From positions 2,046,001 through 2,110,000 of the forward strand of contig NZ_CP121679.1 in the NCBI RefSeq assembly GCF_029760895.1: DNA of 64,000 bases, in the 5' to 3' direction. The notes below the pieces were generated by a model. That model saw only the letters and a program-made list of their open reading frames with translations. It was not told where the DNA came from and ran no database searches. Shown here piece by piece: positions 1 to 10,418 of the stretch (its first letter is position 1; the number at the start of each line of letters is the position of its first letter). Made by a program: the position numbers and the translations under genes. This DNA comes from Ancylobacter sp. WKF20 (GTDB taxonomy: Bacteria > Pseudomonadota > Alphaproteobacteria > Rhizobiales > Xanthobacteraceae).

Positions 1-1344
1 ACGGTCGTCGGATTTTCGCGCTTCAGTGTGCTGAACGCCACCGGCGGTGTCATTGGGAGCTTCGCGACCGTGAACGACCCGTTCGGCGCTGCCTATCCGT
101 TCCTCGACATCGCCCTCAGCTATGATGCGGGCGGCGTGACAGCTCAGAGCGTGCGCAGCGACGTGCCGCTGGCCTTGGCGGCGCGGACGCACAACCAGGT
201 CGCCGTTGCCAACGCGCTTGAGACCATCCCGACCGACACGGCCACCAGCGGCCCCAGCCTTGCCGACGCGGTGTTCTCGCTGAATTTCGACACCGCTCCC
301 TCGGCTCTCGCGCAGCTCGCCGGCGGCATCGGCCCCTCGACCGCCAGCGTTCTGGTGGGAGACAGCCACATCCTGCGCGACATGGCCGGCGCCCGTCTGC
401 GCGCGGACGCGGATGGTTCGGCTCCGGCCGGGATGTCGGTCGCGCCGCTGTTCTACGCCACACCGCCGGCCTCCCCGGCTCCGTTCCCGACAAAGGCCGG
501 AACCGAGGCCCCCGCCCCGGCGCTGGCGACGCTTTGGGCCCAAGGCTTCGGCGCCTGGTCGACCCTCGACGGCTCAAGCAATGCAGCAGGCGTCGCCAGC
601 GATACGGGCGGCTTCGTCATGGGCGCGGACGCGGTGCTCGCCGATTGGCGGCTCGGCATTCTCGGCGGCTACAGCACCACCTCGGTCAATCTCGATGGTC
701 AGGCCTCTGCCGCCGATGCCGATAGCTGGCACGCTGGCATCTATGCCGGCCGCGACTGGGGCGCGCTGGCGGTGCGGGCGGGAATCGCCAACAGCTGGAG
801 CCAAATCGACACCAGCCGGAGCGTTGCCTTCAACGGCTTTGCGGAAACGCTGAGCGGCGCCTACGACGCGAGCCTGTTTCAGGCTTTCGGCGAGCTTGGC
901 TACGGCGTCGAGATGGGCGCGCTACGGGCCGAGCCCTTCGCCAACCTCGCCTATGTCCGGTACGCGGCCGACAGCTACAGCGAGACGGGCGGCGAGGCCG
1001 CGCTTGACGTCGACAGCGCCGATGTCGCGACCACTTTCTCGACGCTTGGCCTGCGTGTGACCCAGGCGGTTCCCGTGGGTGGCGCGACCGGCCTGCTGTC
1101 GGCGGCCATCGGTTGGCAGCATGCCTTTGGCGACACGCTGCCCAGCCAGAGCCAGAGCTTCGCCATCGGCAGTTCGTCCTTCACCACCACCGGCGTCCCC
1201 ATCGCCGAGGACGCGGCTCTGGTGGAGGCAGGTATCGCCCTGCCCGTCGGCCCGCTCGGCCAGCTCGCGCTGGCCTATGGCGGCCAGTTCGGTGACGGGA
1301 CGACGCAGAACAGCGTCACCGCTGCCCTGCGCATCCGGTTCTAG
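1..1344 (+). CDS. Autotransporter outer-membrane beta-barrel protein, 3' part
   Basis: The reading frame is already open at base 1, so the gene starts outside the window; only about 447 codons are visible. The first ~160 residues look like the end of a passenger domain, with TPS/repeat-like sequence and the linker rich in Pro and Ala around residues 150-170. From about residue 175 to the end there are alternating hydrophobic and polar strands (for example the segments with GFVMGADAV, LGILGGYSTT and GWQHAFGD), and the protein ends in a phenylalanine (RIRF), the usual end of an autotransporter barrel recognised by the BAM complex. The barrel sits in the outer membrane and exports the passenger. 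The passenger function cannot be told from what is visible. It converges on the next gene with an 8 bp gap. Confidence 0.85.
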   Translation, partial: TVVGFSRFSVLNATGGVIGSFATVNDPFGAAYPFLDIALSYDAGGVTAQSVRSDVPLALAARTHNQVAVANALETIPTDTATSGPSLADAVFSLNFDTAPSALAQLAGGIGPSTASVLVGDSHILRDMAGARLRADADGSAPAGMSVAPLFYATPPASPAPFPTKAGTEAPAPALATLWAQGFGAWSTLDGSSNAAGVASDTGGFVMGADAVLADWRLGILGGYSTTSVNLDGQASAADADSWHAGIYAGRDWGALAVRAGIANSWSQIDTSRSVAFNGFAETLSGAYDASLFQAFGELGYGVEMGALRAEPFANLAYVRYAADSYSETGGEAALDVDSADVATTFSTLGLRVTQAVPVGGATGLLSAAIGWQHAFGDTLPSQSQSFAIGSSSFTTTGVPIAEDAALVEAGIALPVGPLGQLALAYGGQFGDGTTQNSVTAALRIRF

Positions 1345-1352
1345 GCGGTAGC

Positions 1353-1790
1353 TCAGTCGGCGCCGGGGTCGCCAGCGAGCCCTGCCGCCGCGATGCCGGC
1401 GAGCGCCGCCGCCTCGTCATTCTCCGAGGTGTCGCCGGAAATGCCGACGGCGCCGACCAGCGCGCCCTGCCCATCGCGGATCAGCACGCCGCCCGGCACC
1501 GGCACCAGCGCGCCGCCGACCACGTGGCTGACCGCGCCGACGAAAAAGGCCTGCTCCTTGGCGCGCTTGAAGATGGAGCGCGAGCCCATGCCGAGCGAGA
1601 GCGCGCCATAGGCCTTGCCATGGGCGATCTCGAAACGCTTGAGGCTCGTGCCATCCTCGGAGGCGGCGGCCTTCACGGCGCCGCGCGCATCGAGCACGAC
1701 CACGGCCATCGGCTTGAAATTGCCGGCGCGGCACTGCTCCAGCGCGGTGGCGAGAATCGTCTGGGCGGCGGCAAGGCTGAGTTCGGACAT
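1353..1790 (-). CDS. GlcG/HbpS-like (DUF336) heme-binding-type small protein
   Basis: A 145-residue protein of the GlcG/HbpS/PduO-C fold. Visible family features are the N-terminal helix (LAAAQTILATALEQC), the strand AVVVLDARG, the segment FEIAHGKAYGAL, and the glycine-rich core PGGVLIRDGQGALVGAVGISG followed by a D/E-rich tail. Members are known to bind heme or act as small accessory proteins in glycolate or diol metabolism, but the substrate here is unknown. The start at 1790 was chosen because GGGAGGG lies just before it; an upstream in-frame start would add about 76 residues of low-complexity sequence. It is monocistronic as far as can be seen, lying upstream of the autotransporter end and downstream of the binding-protein terminator. 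Confidence 0.8.
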   Translation of the reverse strand: MSELSLAAAQTILATALEQCRAGNFKPMAVVVLDARGAVKAAASEDGTSLKRFEIAHGKAYGALSLGMGSRSIFKRAKEQAFFVGAVSHVVGGALVPVPGGVLIRDGQGALVGAVGISGDTSENDEAAALAGIAAAGLAGDPGAD

Positions 1791-1870
1791 GATCCCTCCC
1801 CTGGGATGTCGTGGTTGTTCTGATGCCGCCCAATGCGCCCGGAACCGCGCGCCCGTCAACGGGCCGGCAT

Positions 1871-1900
1871 GAAAAAGCCGGCGGTTCGCGAGCCGCCGGC
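1871..1900 (-). terminator. Rho-independent terminator of the amino-acid binding protein gene
   Basis: Read on the minus strand there is a near-perfect inverted repeat, GCCGGCGG...CCGCCGGC (arms in 1877-1900), followed directly by a run of five T. It lies 27 bp after the stop codon of the gene at 1927-2940. Confidence 0.85.
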
Positions 1901-1926
1901 TATGGTGTTTCAGAGCGCCGCCAACT

Positions 1927-2940
1927 TCAGCGGATCGGCGGGGCGTACTGGATGCCGCCCATGCTCCAGAGCTGGTTGATGCCGCGCGGAATCCCGAGCT
2001 TGGAGCCGGTGCCGACATTGCGCTCGAACACCTCGCCGTAATTGCCGACGCTCTTGATGATGCGAACGGCCCAGTCCTTGGTCAGGCCGAGCTGTTCGCC
2101 ATAGGTGCCGTCCGTGCCGACGAAGCGCTTCACATCCGGCTTCTGCGAGCCAAGCGCCTGATCGAGCGTCGCCTGGCTGATGCCGAGCTCCTCGGCGTTG
2201 AGCAGCGCGAACAGGCTCCACTTCATCACGTTCAGCCACGCATCGTCGCCCTGCCGCACCACGGGGCCGAGCGGCTCCTTGGAGATGACGTCGGGCAGCA
2301 CGACATGGTCGGCGGGCTTGGGCAGCTTCAGGCGCAGCGCATAGAGCTGAGAGACGTCGGTGGTCAGCACGTCGCATTTGCCGTCGGCATAGGCCTTCAC
2401 GACCTCGTCGACGGTCGGCAGTTCGATCAACTCCAGCGCCATGTTGTTCTGGCGGAAATAGTCCTGCGCGTTCAGCGCGCTGGTGGTGCCGCGCTGGGTG
2501 CAGACCTTGGAGTTGTTCAGCTCCAGCGCCCCCATCACGTTCTTCGAGGCCGGCACGAGGAAGCCCTGGCCGTCATAATAGGAGATGCCGGCGAAGAGCA
2601 GCTTGAGCTCCGCCTCGCGCTGCAGCGTCCAGGTCGAGTTCCGCGAGAGCAGGTCAACCTCGCCCTTCTGCAGAGCCGGGAAGCGCGCCTCCGCGGAGAG
2701 CGGCACATACTCGACCTTTGTCGCGTCACCGAGCACGGCGGCGGCCACACCCTTGCAGAAATCAACGTCGAAGCCGGTCCACTGGCCCTTGTCGTCCTTG
2801 GCCGAGAAGCCGTCGAGCCCCTGGCTCACGCCGCATTTCAGCGTGCCGCGCGCCTTCACATCGGCAAGCGTATCGGCGTGCGCGAGGCCCGTCGCGAAGA
2901 GAGCGCCGGCAGCGGCCAGCGCACATGCGAGCTTGTTCAT
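1927..2940 (-). CDS. Amino-acid ABC transporter periplasmic binding protein (AapJ/BztA type)
   Basis: A 337-residue periplasmic solute-binding protein of family 3. It has a signal peptide (MNKLACALAAAGALFATGLAHA) and then the family start TLADVKARGTLKCGVSQGLDGFSAKDDKGQW. Other AapJ/BztA hallmarks are FDVDFCKGVAAAVLGD, the block EVDLLSRNSTWTLQREAELK and the C-terminal GNYGEVFERNVG. The known family delivers general L-amino acids (or Glu/Gln/Asp/Asn) to an AapQMP-type transporter. No permease or ATPase gene follows or precedes it, and it has its own terminator, so it is an orphan that must work with components encoded elsewhere. The start is set by the signal peptide. Confidence 0.9.
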   Translation of the reverse strand: MNKLACALAAAGALFATGLAHADTLADVKARGTLKCGVSQGLDGFSAKDDKGQWTGFDVDFCKGVAAAVLGDATKVEYVPLSAEARFPALQKGEVDLLSRNSTWTLQREAELKLLFAGISYYDGQGFLVPASKNVMGALELNNSKVCTQRGTTSALNAQDYFRQNNMALELIELPTVDEVVKAYADGKCDVLTTDVSQLYALRLKLPKPADHVVLPDVISKEPLGPVVRQGDDAWLNVMKWSLFALLNAEELGISQATLDQALGSQKPDVKRFVGTDGTYGEQLGLTKDWAVRIIKSVGNYGEVFERNVGTGSKLGIPRGINQLWSMGGIQYAPPIR

Positions 2941-2974
2941 AATTCCCCCAGTCGAACGATGCGATGCAGCGGCG

Positions 2975-3592
2975 TCAGAGTTCCGGCGCCTGCCGGATCA
3001 CGACCTTGGTGCCCACGGGCACGCGGTTGTAGAGGTCCTGCACGTCCGAGTTCACCAGACGGAAGCAGCCCGACGACACGGCCATGCCGATCGTGTCCGG
3101 CATGTTGGTGCCATGGATGCGGTAGACGGTCTGGCCGAGATAGAGCGCGGCCGCGCCCATCGGGTTGCCGGGGCCGCCGGCCATGAAGCGCGGCAGATAA
3201 GGCTGGCGCTGGATCATTTCCGGCGGCGGCGTCCAGTCCGGCCACTCGGCCTTGCGGCTCACCTTCTGCAGGCCCGACCACTGGAAGCCCTCGCGCCCGA
3301 CGCCGATGCCGTAGCGCAGCGCGCTGGACGGGCCGAGCACCAGATAGAGGAACCGCTCATTGGTGTGGATGATGATCGTGCCGGGCGGCTCGTTGTTGCG
3401 GAAGAACACGGGCTGGCGGCGCAGCTGCGGGTCGAGCTGCTCCTCGTCCGGCGCAGGCACATAGCCTGGCTTTTCCGGCACGTCGACGATCTGGTTGCTG
3501 AGCGCCGCAGGCGGGCGCATCTGGGCGTCGGCGGCGGTGATGGAAAGGGCCGCGGCAGCAACCGCCATGAGGCCCGTCAGACGAAGGCGCAT
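2975..3592 (-). CDS. L,D-transpeptidase (ErfK/YbiS/YcfS/YnhG family)
   Basis: A 205-residue secreted protein with signal peptide (cleavage expected near ADAQ, residues 21-24) and a YkuD catalytic domain from about residue 70 to 202. The catalytic motif is intact: His160 in RIHGTNMPDTIG and Cys176 in SSGCFRLVN. The family makes 3-3 peptidoglycan cross-links or attaches proteins to peptidoglycan in the periplasm. It lies 34 bp upstream of the binding-protein gene on the same strand, so limited co-transcription is possible, but the functions are not obviously linked. The sequence AGGGGTAGGA precedes the start. Confidence 0.9.
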   Translation of the reverse strand: MRLRLTGLMAVAAAALSITAADAQMRPPAALSNQIVDVPEKPGYVPAPDEEQLDPQLRRQPVFFRNNEPPGTIIIHTNERFLYLVLGPSSALRYGIGVGREGFQWSGLQKVSRKAEWPDWTPPPEMIQRQPYLPRFMAGGPGNPMGAAALYLGQTVYRIHGTNMPDTIGMAVSSGCFRLVNSDVQDLYNRVPVGTKVVIRQAPEL

Positions 3593-3768
3593 TTCCTACC
3601 CCTTTAAGGCTTCGCCGTTTTCGGCGAGCTTCATTCACGCGCGTGACGGGCCCATGATGGCCCTGCCACGGCGCAACGACGCCGGACGACGATTCAACAG
3701 TCGCTCCCGGTGCCGATCGAAAGGGGGAATTGCCGCCAAGTCAATCATGCACGTCGATCACAAAGAGC

Positions 3769-3827
3769 CGCCTGCGCCAGCTCGCGGGTGCCGGCGCAGG
3801 CGGGATTTCCGCTGGATCAGCGGAAAT
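3769..3827 (-). terminator. Possible terminator structure at the end of xylA
   Basis: On the minus strand two stems follow each other. The first, ATTTCCGCTG/CAGCGGAAAT (3805-3827), is perfect and contains the xylA stop codon. The second (arms near 3769-3778 and 3793-3802, CGCCTGCGCC/GGCGCAGGCG) is followed only by a weak T stretch. The remaining 3593-3768 interval holds no gene that I can support. Confidence 0.4.
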
Positions 3828-5142
3828 AGCTGCCCGCAAGGGCTTCAAGCCGCTCCTGCTGGCCGGAACGCGGCTGCGGGTTCAGATTCTCCGACGCCAC
3901 GCGGGCGGCGATCGAGTCGAGGGAGGCGCCCGGCTCCAGCATCGCCTTGTTGGCGGGCTGCTCCCACCCGGCATAGCGGGCGTCGACCGCCTTCTGCAGG
4001 GCGCCATCCTCGATCATGTCGGCGGCGACCAGCAGGGCGCGCGCGCACACATCCATCGCGGCCGCATGGGCGATGACGAGATCTTCCGGGTCGATCGACT
4101 GGCGGCGCACCTTGGCGTCGAAATTCGTGCCGCCGGTGGTGTAGCCGCCGGCGCGCAGGATCTCGTAGAAGGCGAGCGCGGTGTCCTCGACATTGGTGGG
4201 GAACTGGTCGGTGTCCCAGCCGGACTGCGCATCGCCCTTGTTCATGTCGATCGAGCCGAACACGCCCAGCGCAGCGGCCATGGCGATCTCATGCTCGAAG
4301 CTGTGGCCCGCGAGGGTCGCGTGGTTCGCCTCGATGTTGAGCTTCACTTCCTTTTCGAGCCCGGCGCGGCACAGCAGGCCGTACACGGTCGAGACGTCGA
4401 AATCGTACTGGTGCTTGGTCGGCTCCTGCGGCTTCGGCTCGATCAGGATCGTGCCCTTGAAGCCGATCTTGTGCTTGTGCTCGACGACCATGTTGAGGAA
4501 GCGCCCGAGCTGGTCGAGCTCGCGCTTCAGGTCGGTGTTGAGCAGGGTCTCATAGCCCTCGCGGCCGCCCCACAGCACATAGTTCTCGCCGCCCAGCTCA
4601 TGGGTGACTTCCAGCACGTTCTTCACCTGCGCGGCGGCATAGGCGAACACGTCCGGGTCGGGGTTGGTCGCGGCGCCCGCCATGAAGCGGCGGTTGGAGA
4701 ACAGGTTGGCCGTGCCCCAGAGCAGCTTGGTCTTCGAGGTCTCCATCTTCCGCGCGAAGATCTCGGCGATCGCCCGCACATTGGCGTTCGACTCGGCGAG
4801 CGTCGCGCCTTCCGGGGCGATGTCGCGGTCGTGGAAGGCGAAGAACGGCACGTCGAGGATGTTGAACAGCTCGAAGGCGATGTCCGCCTTGGCGCGCGCC
4901 AGCGTCATCTCGTCGGCGCCGTGCATCCACGGGCGGAAGAAGGTCTCGCCGCCGAACGGGTCGCCACCCGGCCAGGTGAAGCTGTGCCAATAGGCGACGG
5001 CGAAGCGCAGATGCTCTTCCATTCGCTTGCCGAGCACGACGCGGTCCTTGTCGTACCAGCGGAAGCTGAACGGGTCGTGGCTGTCCGGGCCGGCATATGT
5101 GAGCGGCGCGGTGGTGGGGAAGAACCCGGTCGGGCTGGTCAT
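3817..5142 (-). CDS. xylA: Xylose isomerase
   Basis: A 441-residue xylose isomerase that converts D-xylose to D-xylulose in the cytoplasm, the first step of the isomerase route. Family signatures are [20 protein letters not shown] near the N terminus, [12 protein letters not shown] (catalytic His/Asp region), [50 protein letters not shown] (metal ligands) and [18 protein letters not shown]. The length fits the long class II enzymes. The start at 5142 overlaps the xylB stop codon (ATGA), which indicates translational coupling in an xylB-xylA transcript. An upstream in-frame start inside xylB is less likely. Confidence 0.97.
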   Translation of the reverse strand: MTSPTGFFPTTAPLTYAGPDSHDPFSFRWYDKDRVVLGKRMEEHLRFAVAYWHSFTWPGGDPFGGETFFRPWMHGADEMTLARAKADIAFELFNILDVPFFAFHDRDIAPEGATLAESNANVRAIAEIFARKMETSKTKLLWGTANLFSNRRFMAGAATNPDPDVFAYAAAQVKNVLEVTHELGGENYVLWGGREGYETLLNTDLKRELDQLGRFLNMVVEHKHKIGFKGTILIEPKPQEPTKHQYDFDVSTVYGLLCRAGLEKEVKLNIEANHATLAGHSFEHEIAMAAALGVFGSIDMNKGDAQSGWDTDQFPTNVEDTALAFYEILRAGGYTTGGTNFDAKVRRQSIDPEDLVIAHAAAMDVCARALLVAADMIEDGALQKAVDARYAGWEQPANKAMLEPGASLDSIAARVASENLNPQPRSGQQERLEALAGSYFR

Positions 5143-6596
5143 GACGTCGCTCCCTTCAAGGCGGGGTACAGGGCCCGGTAACGGGCGTGCCGCGCCGCAT
5201 AGGCGTTTTGCAGGTCGGGGGTGGGATGAATGGTCTCGAGCCGGCGCGGCGGCAGGCACACGCTGGAGGGCGCCTCCCCGGTGGCGGCCATGCGGGCGAG
5301 ACGTGCGGCGCCGAAGGCCCCGCCGCGCTCGCCATCCTCGATGCGGTTGAGCGGCAGGCCGAGCACATTGGCCAGCACGCCGATCCAGAAGCGCGAGCGC
5401 GAGCCTCCGCCGATGACGTCGGCCTGATCGAGCTTCGTGCCCGCCGCGCCGAGCGCGTCGAGGCAGTCCTTGAAGGCGAAGGCGACGCCTTCCAGCACCG
5501 CCTGCGTCAACGTCTCGCGCGAGGCGTCATGGTCGAGCCCGATGAAGGCGCCGCGGATCGCGGTGTCGTTGTGCGGCGTGCGCTCGCCGGAGAGATAGGG
5601 CAGGAACAGCGCCGGCGAGGGCGCGCTTGGCGCGTCGCCGAGCGGCGCGAGCAGGTCGCCCGGCGCGATCTTCATCGCCTCCGACCACCAGCCGAGCGCC
5701 GAGGCGGCGGAGAGGATCACGCCCATCTGGTGCCAGGTGGCGGGGATGGCGTGGCAGAAGGCGTGGACGCTCGACTGGGGGTTGGGCGCATAGCGATCCG
5801 TCGTCGCCCACAGCACCCCGGAGGTGCCGAGCGAGACGAAGGCATTGCCCGCGCCGATCGCCCCGAGGCCGACAGCGCCAGCGGCATTGTCGCCCGCCCC
5901 GCCCGCCAGCACCGGCGGCGTCGCCATGCCCCAGCGCGCGGCGAGTTCCCCCTTGATCCGGCCCGCCGCCGCATTGCCCTCGACGAGGCGTGGCATGTGA
6001 TCGCGCGAGAGATCGGTGGCGGCGAGCGCCTCGTCCGACCAGTCGCGACGCGCCACGTCGAGCCAGAGCGTGCCGGAGGCGTCGGACATTTCCTCGACCA
6101 TCTCGCCGGTCAGGCGATAGCCGACATAGGCCTTGGGCAGCAGCACCTTGGCGGTGCGGGCGAAAATCTCCGGCTCGTGCTTCTTCACCCAGATCAGCTT
6201 GGGCGCGGTGAAGCCGGGAAAGGCGAGATTGCCGGCCACCTGGTGCAGTGCTGGGAAGCGTTCTTCAAGCTCACGGCATTCCGCCGAGGAGCGGCCGTCA
6301 TTCCACAGGATCGCCGGGCGCAGCACCGCGCCGGCGGCATCCAGCAGCACCGCGCCGTGCATCTGGCCGGAGAGGCCGATGCCCTGCACGGCCGACAGCG
6401 CCGCCGGCTGCTGGGCCTTGAGCGCGTCGATGCTGTCGAGCGTCGCCTGCCACCAGTCTTCCGGGTTCTGCTCGCTGAAGCCAGGATGCGGGCGCGAGAT
6501 GGCGAGCGGCGTCTCGGTGGTGGCGAGCACCTTCTGGTCGCCGTCGACCAGCACCGCCTTGACGGCGGAGGTTCCGATATCGAGGCCGAGAAACAT
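5139..6596 (-). CDS. xylB: Xylulokinase
   Basis: A 485-residue FGGY-family sugar kinase that phosphorylates D-xylulose to D-xylulose 5-phosphate, feeding the pentose phosphate pathway. Visible motifs are the N-terminal phosphate loop [16 protein letters not shown], the substrate segment [40 protein letters not shown], and the ATP-binding [22 protein letters not shown]. It lies between the LacI-type regulator (32 bp upstream) and xylA (4 bp overlap), so the three probably form one minus-strand operon. Length and motifs are normal for XylB. Confidence 0.97.
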   Translation of the reverse strand: MFLGLDIGTSAVKAVLVDGDQKVLATTETPLAISRPHPGFSEQNPEDWWQATLDSIDALKAQQPAALSAVQGIGLSGQMHGAVLLDAAGAVLRPAILWNDGRSSAECRELEERFPALHQVAGNLAFPGFTAPKLIWVKKHEPEIFARTAKVLLPKAYVGYRLTGEMVEEMSDASGTLWLDVARRDWSDEALAATDLSRDHMPRLVEGNAAAGRIKGELAARWGMATPPVLAGGAGDNAAGAVGLGAIGAGNAFVSLGTSGVLWATTDRYAPNPQSSVHAFCHAIPATWHQMGVILSAASALGWWSEAMKIAPGDLLAPLGDAPSAPSPALFLPYLSGERTPHNDTAIRGAFIGLDHDASRETLTQAVLEGVAFAFKDCLDALGAAGTKLDQADVIGGGSRSRFWIGVLANVLGLPLNRIEDGERGGAFGAARLARMAATGEAPSSVCLPPRRLETIHPTPDLQNAYAARHARYRALYPALKGATS

Positions 6597-6628
6597 GCCT
6601 CACATTCCTTGTACGCGGAGGGGTGGGA

Positions 6629-7666
6629 TCACGGGAGGTTGTCCCGCAGGAAGATGTCGATGCGGATACGCTCCTGCTCGTTGAGCAGCGGCTCCCCAGC
6701 GCAATGGGCCAGCAGGACACGGGCAGCCGAGCGCGACTGGTGGCCGGCATCCTGGTTGATGACCGCGTCCATCACGCCGCGCAGCAGGAAGCGGCGCGTG
6801 TCGTCGGTGAGGTCATGGCCGATAAAGACGAGGCTCTCAGTCCGGTCCGCCGCCACGATGGCGGTGCCGATGCCGCGATTGCCGGCGCCAACATTGTAGA
6901 TGCCGAGCAGATCCGGAACCTCGCGCAGCAGGCGGGCGGTGATGGCCTCGGCGCGTTCCTCATCGTCGAGGCTTTCCTGCGCGGGGAGCACGGTAAGGCC
7001 GGGATACTCGCCCGACAACACCTGCATGAAGCCGAACTGCCGCTCGGCATGGTCGCGCAGCGCCGGTGTGCCGACGATCAGCCCGATGGAACCCGTGCGC
7101 CCGCCGACGAATCGACCGATCAGCGTGCCAGCGGTGCGCCCAGCGGCGATGTTGTCGATGCCGACATAATGCAGCCGGTGCGAGGATGGCACGTCCGAGA
7201 CCAGCGTGACGACCGCGATGCCGGACGACACGAGATCGTCGATCGCCGCCCGCACGCGCGGGTGATCGAGCGCGACCACCGCCACGCCGTCATAGCGACC
7301 CATCAGACCCTCGAGGGTCGCGGCCAGCGTTTCCGGGGCGAAGACATCGACGCGCACTGTGTCGATATAGGCGTTGTTAGCGGCGAGCCATTGGGCGGTG
7401 TTGGCGACCTGCTCGGCCAGCATCCGCATGAAGACGTTCGAGCCCGCCGGCAGCACGAAACAGAATCGGTAGGTCTCGCCCCGCGCCAGACGCGCCGCGG
7501 CGAGGTTCGGCCGGTAACCCAGACGCGCCACCGCGTCCTTCACCCGCCCGGCGGTCGCATCGCGCACGCCGGTCCGCCCGTTGAGCACGCGATCAGCCGT
7601 CGCCAGCGAAACGCCGGCCTCGCGGGCCACGTCCTGGAGGGTGATGCGTGAAAGGGGTCTGGACAT
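6629..7666 (-). CDS. xylR: LacI-family transcriptional regulator of the xylose genes
   Basis: A 345-residue LacI/GalR-type regulator. The helix-turn-helix is at residues 8-30 (ITLQDVAREAGVSLATADRV), with hinge helix near residue 55 (RPNLAAARL). The rest is a periplasmic-binding-protein-like effector domain (for example AVVALDHPRVRAAIDDLVSSG and FIGHDLTDDTRRFLLRGVMDAV). It is divergent from xylFHG and first in line before xylB-xylA, so it probably controls both units in response to xylose or a derivative. An inverted repeat 13 bp upstream of its start suggests autoregulation. The name is inferred from context; it is not the AraC-type XylR of enteric bacteria. Confidence 0.85.
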   Translation of the reverse strand: MSRPLSRITLQDVAREAGVSLATADRVLNGRTGVRDATAGRVKDAVARLGYRPNLAAARLARGETYRFCFVLPAGSNVFMRMLAEQVANTAQWLAANNAYIDTVRVDVFAPETLAATLEGLMGRYDGVAVVALDHPRVRAAIDDLVSSGIAVVTLVSDVPSSHRLHYVGIDNIAAGRTAGTLIGRFVGGRTGSIGLIVGTPALRDHAERQFGFMQVLSGEYPGLTVLPAQESLDDEERAEAITARLLREVPDLLGIYNVGAGNRGIGTAIVAADRTESLVFIGHDLTDDTRRFLLRGVMDAVINQDAGHQSRSAARVLLAHCAGEPLLNEQERIRIDIFLRDNLP

Positions 7667-7679
7667 ACCGTCATGTTGC

Positions 7680-7694
7680 CCTCAAAATCTGAGG
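7680..7694. promoter_or_regulatory. Operator-like inverted repeat before the xylose regulator
   Basis: CCTCA-AAATC-TGAGG, a perfect 5 bp inverted repeat with a 5 bp spacer, begins 14 bp upstream of the regulator start codon. Its TGAGG half resembles TTGAGG elements further into the same intergenic region (7787 and 7852), suggesting repeated binding sites. Confidence 0.45.
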
Positions 7695-7807
7695 TACGCA
7701 ACTCAGGACGCGAAGCCTTGAGATTAGACCAAAAGGTCAGGGTCATTGCCTAAGGAATTTGCTAATCACTGCCGCTGACCCGTCTTTTTGAGGTATGATG
7801 AGGTTCA

Positions 7808-7827
7808 GTCGGTCTTGCACGACCGAC
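7808..7827. promoter_or_regulatory. 20-bp palindrome in the xylR-xylF intergenic region
   Basis: GTCGGTCTTGCACGACCGAC is a palindrome with one mismatched pair centred on TGCA. It may be an operator or form a hairpin in the xylF leader RNA. It lies about 120 bp before the xylF start. Confidence 0.45.
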
Positions 7828-7850
7828 CAAAAAACAGGGCGTTTCGTCCC

Positions 7851-7870
7851 TTTGAGGTTCGAACGTCAAA
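7851..7870. promoter_or_regulatory. 20-bp LacI-type operator candidate ahead of xylF
   Basis: TTTGAGGTTCGAACGTCAAA is a palindrome with a single mismatched pair around a TTCGAA centre, the size and symmetry expected for a LacI/GalR-family operator. It lies about 75 bp before the xylF start, where it could overlap the promoter or transcribed leader. Confidence 0.6.
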
Positions 7871-7945
7871 AATGACCGCGGCACGCCTCAGGCTGAGGCG
7901 CCAATGCCGAGCGGCGCCCCGCATCTCACCCTTTGGGAGGAACGC

Positions 7946-8986
7946 ATGAAGTCGAGCCTGAGCCTTACCCTCGCCGCGCTGGCGACCGTCGTCACCGTAG
8001 GCGCCGCCCGCGCCGCCGAGCCCGTGGTCGGCGTCTCCTGGTCGAACTTCCAGGAAGAGCGCTGGAAGACCGACGAGGCCGCCATCAAGAAGGCGCTCGC
8101 TGCCGCCGGCGCCAAGTACATTTCCGCCGATGCGCAGTCCTCGGCCGCCAAGCAGCTCTCGGATGTCGAGGCGCTGATCGCGCAGGGCGCCACCGCCCTC
8201 ATCATCCTCGCGCAGGATTCGGACGCCATCGCCCCCGCCATCACCAAGGCGCAGAACGAGGGCATCCCGGTCGTCGGCTATGACCGCCTGATCGAGAACC
8301 CCTATGCCTACTACATCACCTTCGACAACAAGGAAGTCGGCCGCCTGCAGGCGCTCGAAGTCGCGAAGGTGAAGCCGAAGGGCAATTACATCTTCATCAA
8401 GGGCTCGGCCTCCGACCCGAATGCCGACTTCCTGTTCTCCGGCCAGATGGAAGCCCTCAAGGCCGCCATCGACAAGGGCGACATCAAGAATGTCGGCGAG
8501 GCCTATACCGACAGCTGGCTGCCGGCCAATGCCCAGCGCAATACCGAGCAGATGCTGACCGCCAACAACAACAAGGTGGACGCGGTCGTCGCCTCCAATG
8601 ACGGCACCGCCGGCGGCGCCATTGCCGCCCTCGCCGCGCAGGGCCTTGCCGGCTCCGTGCCGGTCTCGGGCCAGGACGCCGACTTCGCCGCGCTGAACCG
8701 CATCGCGCTCGGCACCCAGACTGTGTCGGTGTGGAAGGACTCGCGCGAACTCGGCAAGAAGGCCGCTGAAATCGCCCTCGCGCTCGCCAAGGGCACCGAT
8801 GCCAAGGCGATCCCCGGCACCACCACCTTCACCGGCGGGCCGAAGAAGCAGGCGATGAACTCGACCTTCCTGAAGCCGATCCCGATCACCAAGGACAATC
8901 TGGGCGTGATCATCGAGGCCGGCTGGGTGCCGAAGGCGACCGTCTGCCAGGGCGTGAAGCCCGGCACGGTCAAGGCCTGCGACTGA
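7946..8986 (+). CDS. xylF: D-xylose ABC transporter periplasmic binding protein
   Basis: A 346-residue periplasmic sugar-binding protein with a signal peptide ([23 protein letters not shown]). XylF-type landmarks are [54 protein letters not shown] and [26 protein letters not shown]. It captures xylose and presents it to XylH. The ATG at 7946 follows GGGAGGAA at good spacing; an in-frame start 42 bp upstream lacks a site and would bury the signal peptide. It is first gene of xylFHG, divergent from the regulator and followed by a strong hairpin before xylH. Confidence 0.95.
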   Translation: MKSSLSLTLAALATVVTVGAARAAEPVVGVSWSNFQEERWKTDEAAIKKALAAAGAKYISADAQSSAAKQLSDVEALIAQGATALIILAQDSDAIAPAITKAQNEGIPVVGYDRLIENPYAYYITFDNKEVGRLQALEVAKVKPKGNYIFIKGSASDPNADFLFSGQMEALKAAIDKGDIKNVGEAYTDSWLPANAQRNTEQMLTANNNKVDAVVASNDGTAGGAIAALAAQGLAGSVPVSGQDADFAALNRIALGTQTVSVWKDSRELGKKAAEIALALAKGTDAKAIPGTTTFTGGPKKQAMNSTFLKPIPITKDNLGVIIEAGWVPKATVCQGVKPGTVKACD

Positions 8987-8997
8987 CCCTAGAGAGC

Positions 8998-9025
8998 ATG
9001 CGGCGGGGCTTCGGTCCCGCCGCAT
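8998..9025 (+). other. Intercistronic hairpin between xylF and xylH
   Basis: A perfect 10-bp stem, ATGCGGCGGG/CCCGCCGCAT, closes an 8-base loop that contains a CTTCGG element. There is no T run after it, so it looks like an mRNA-stabilising or partial-attenuation structure that would raise binding protein over permease, rather than a full terminator. Confidence 0.6.
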
Positions 9026-9097
9026 CCCCATAAGGCGCCCCGCGCGACAGGCCTGAGGCCCGCGCGGCCACGCTCCGCCGCCCCCAGGAGGACGCTC

Positions 9098-10408
<1,311 letters not shown>

Positions 10409-10418
10409 GGGCCGGCAC

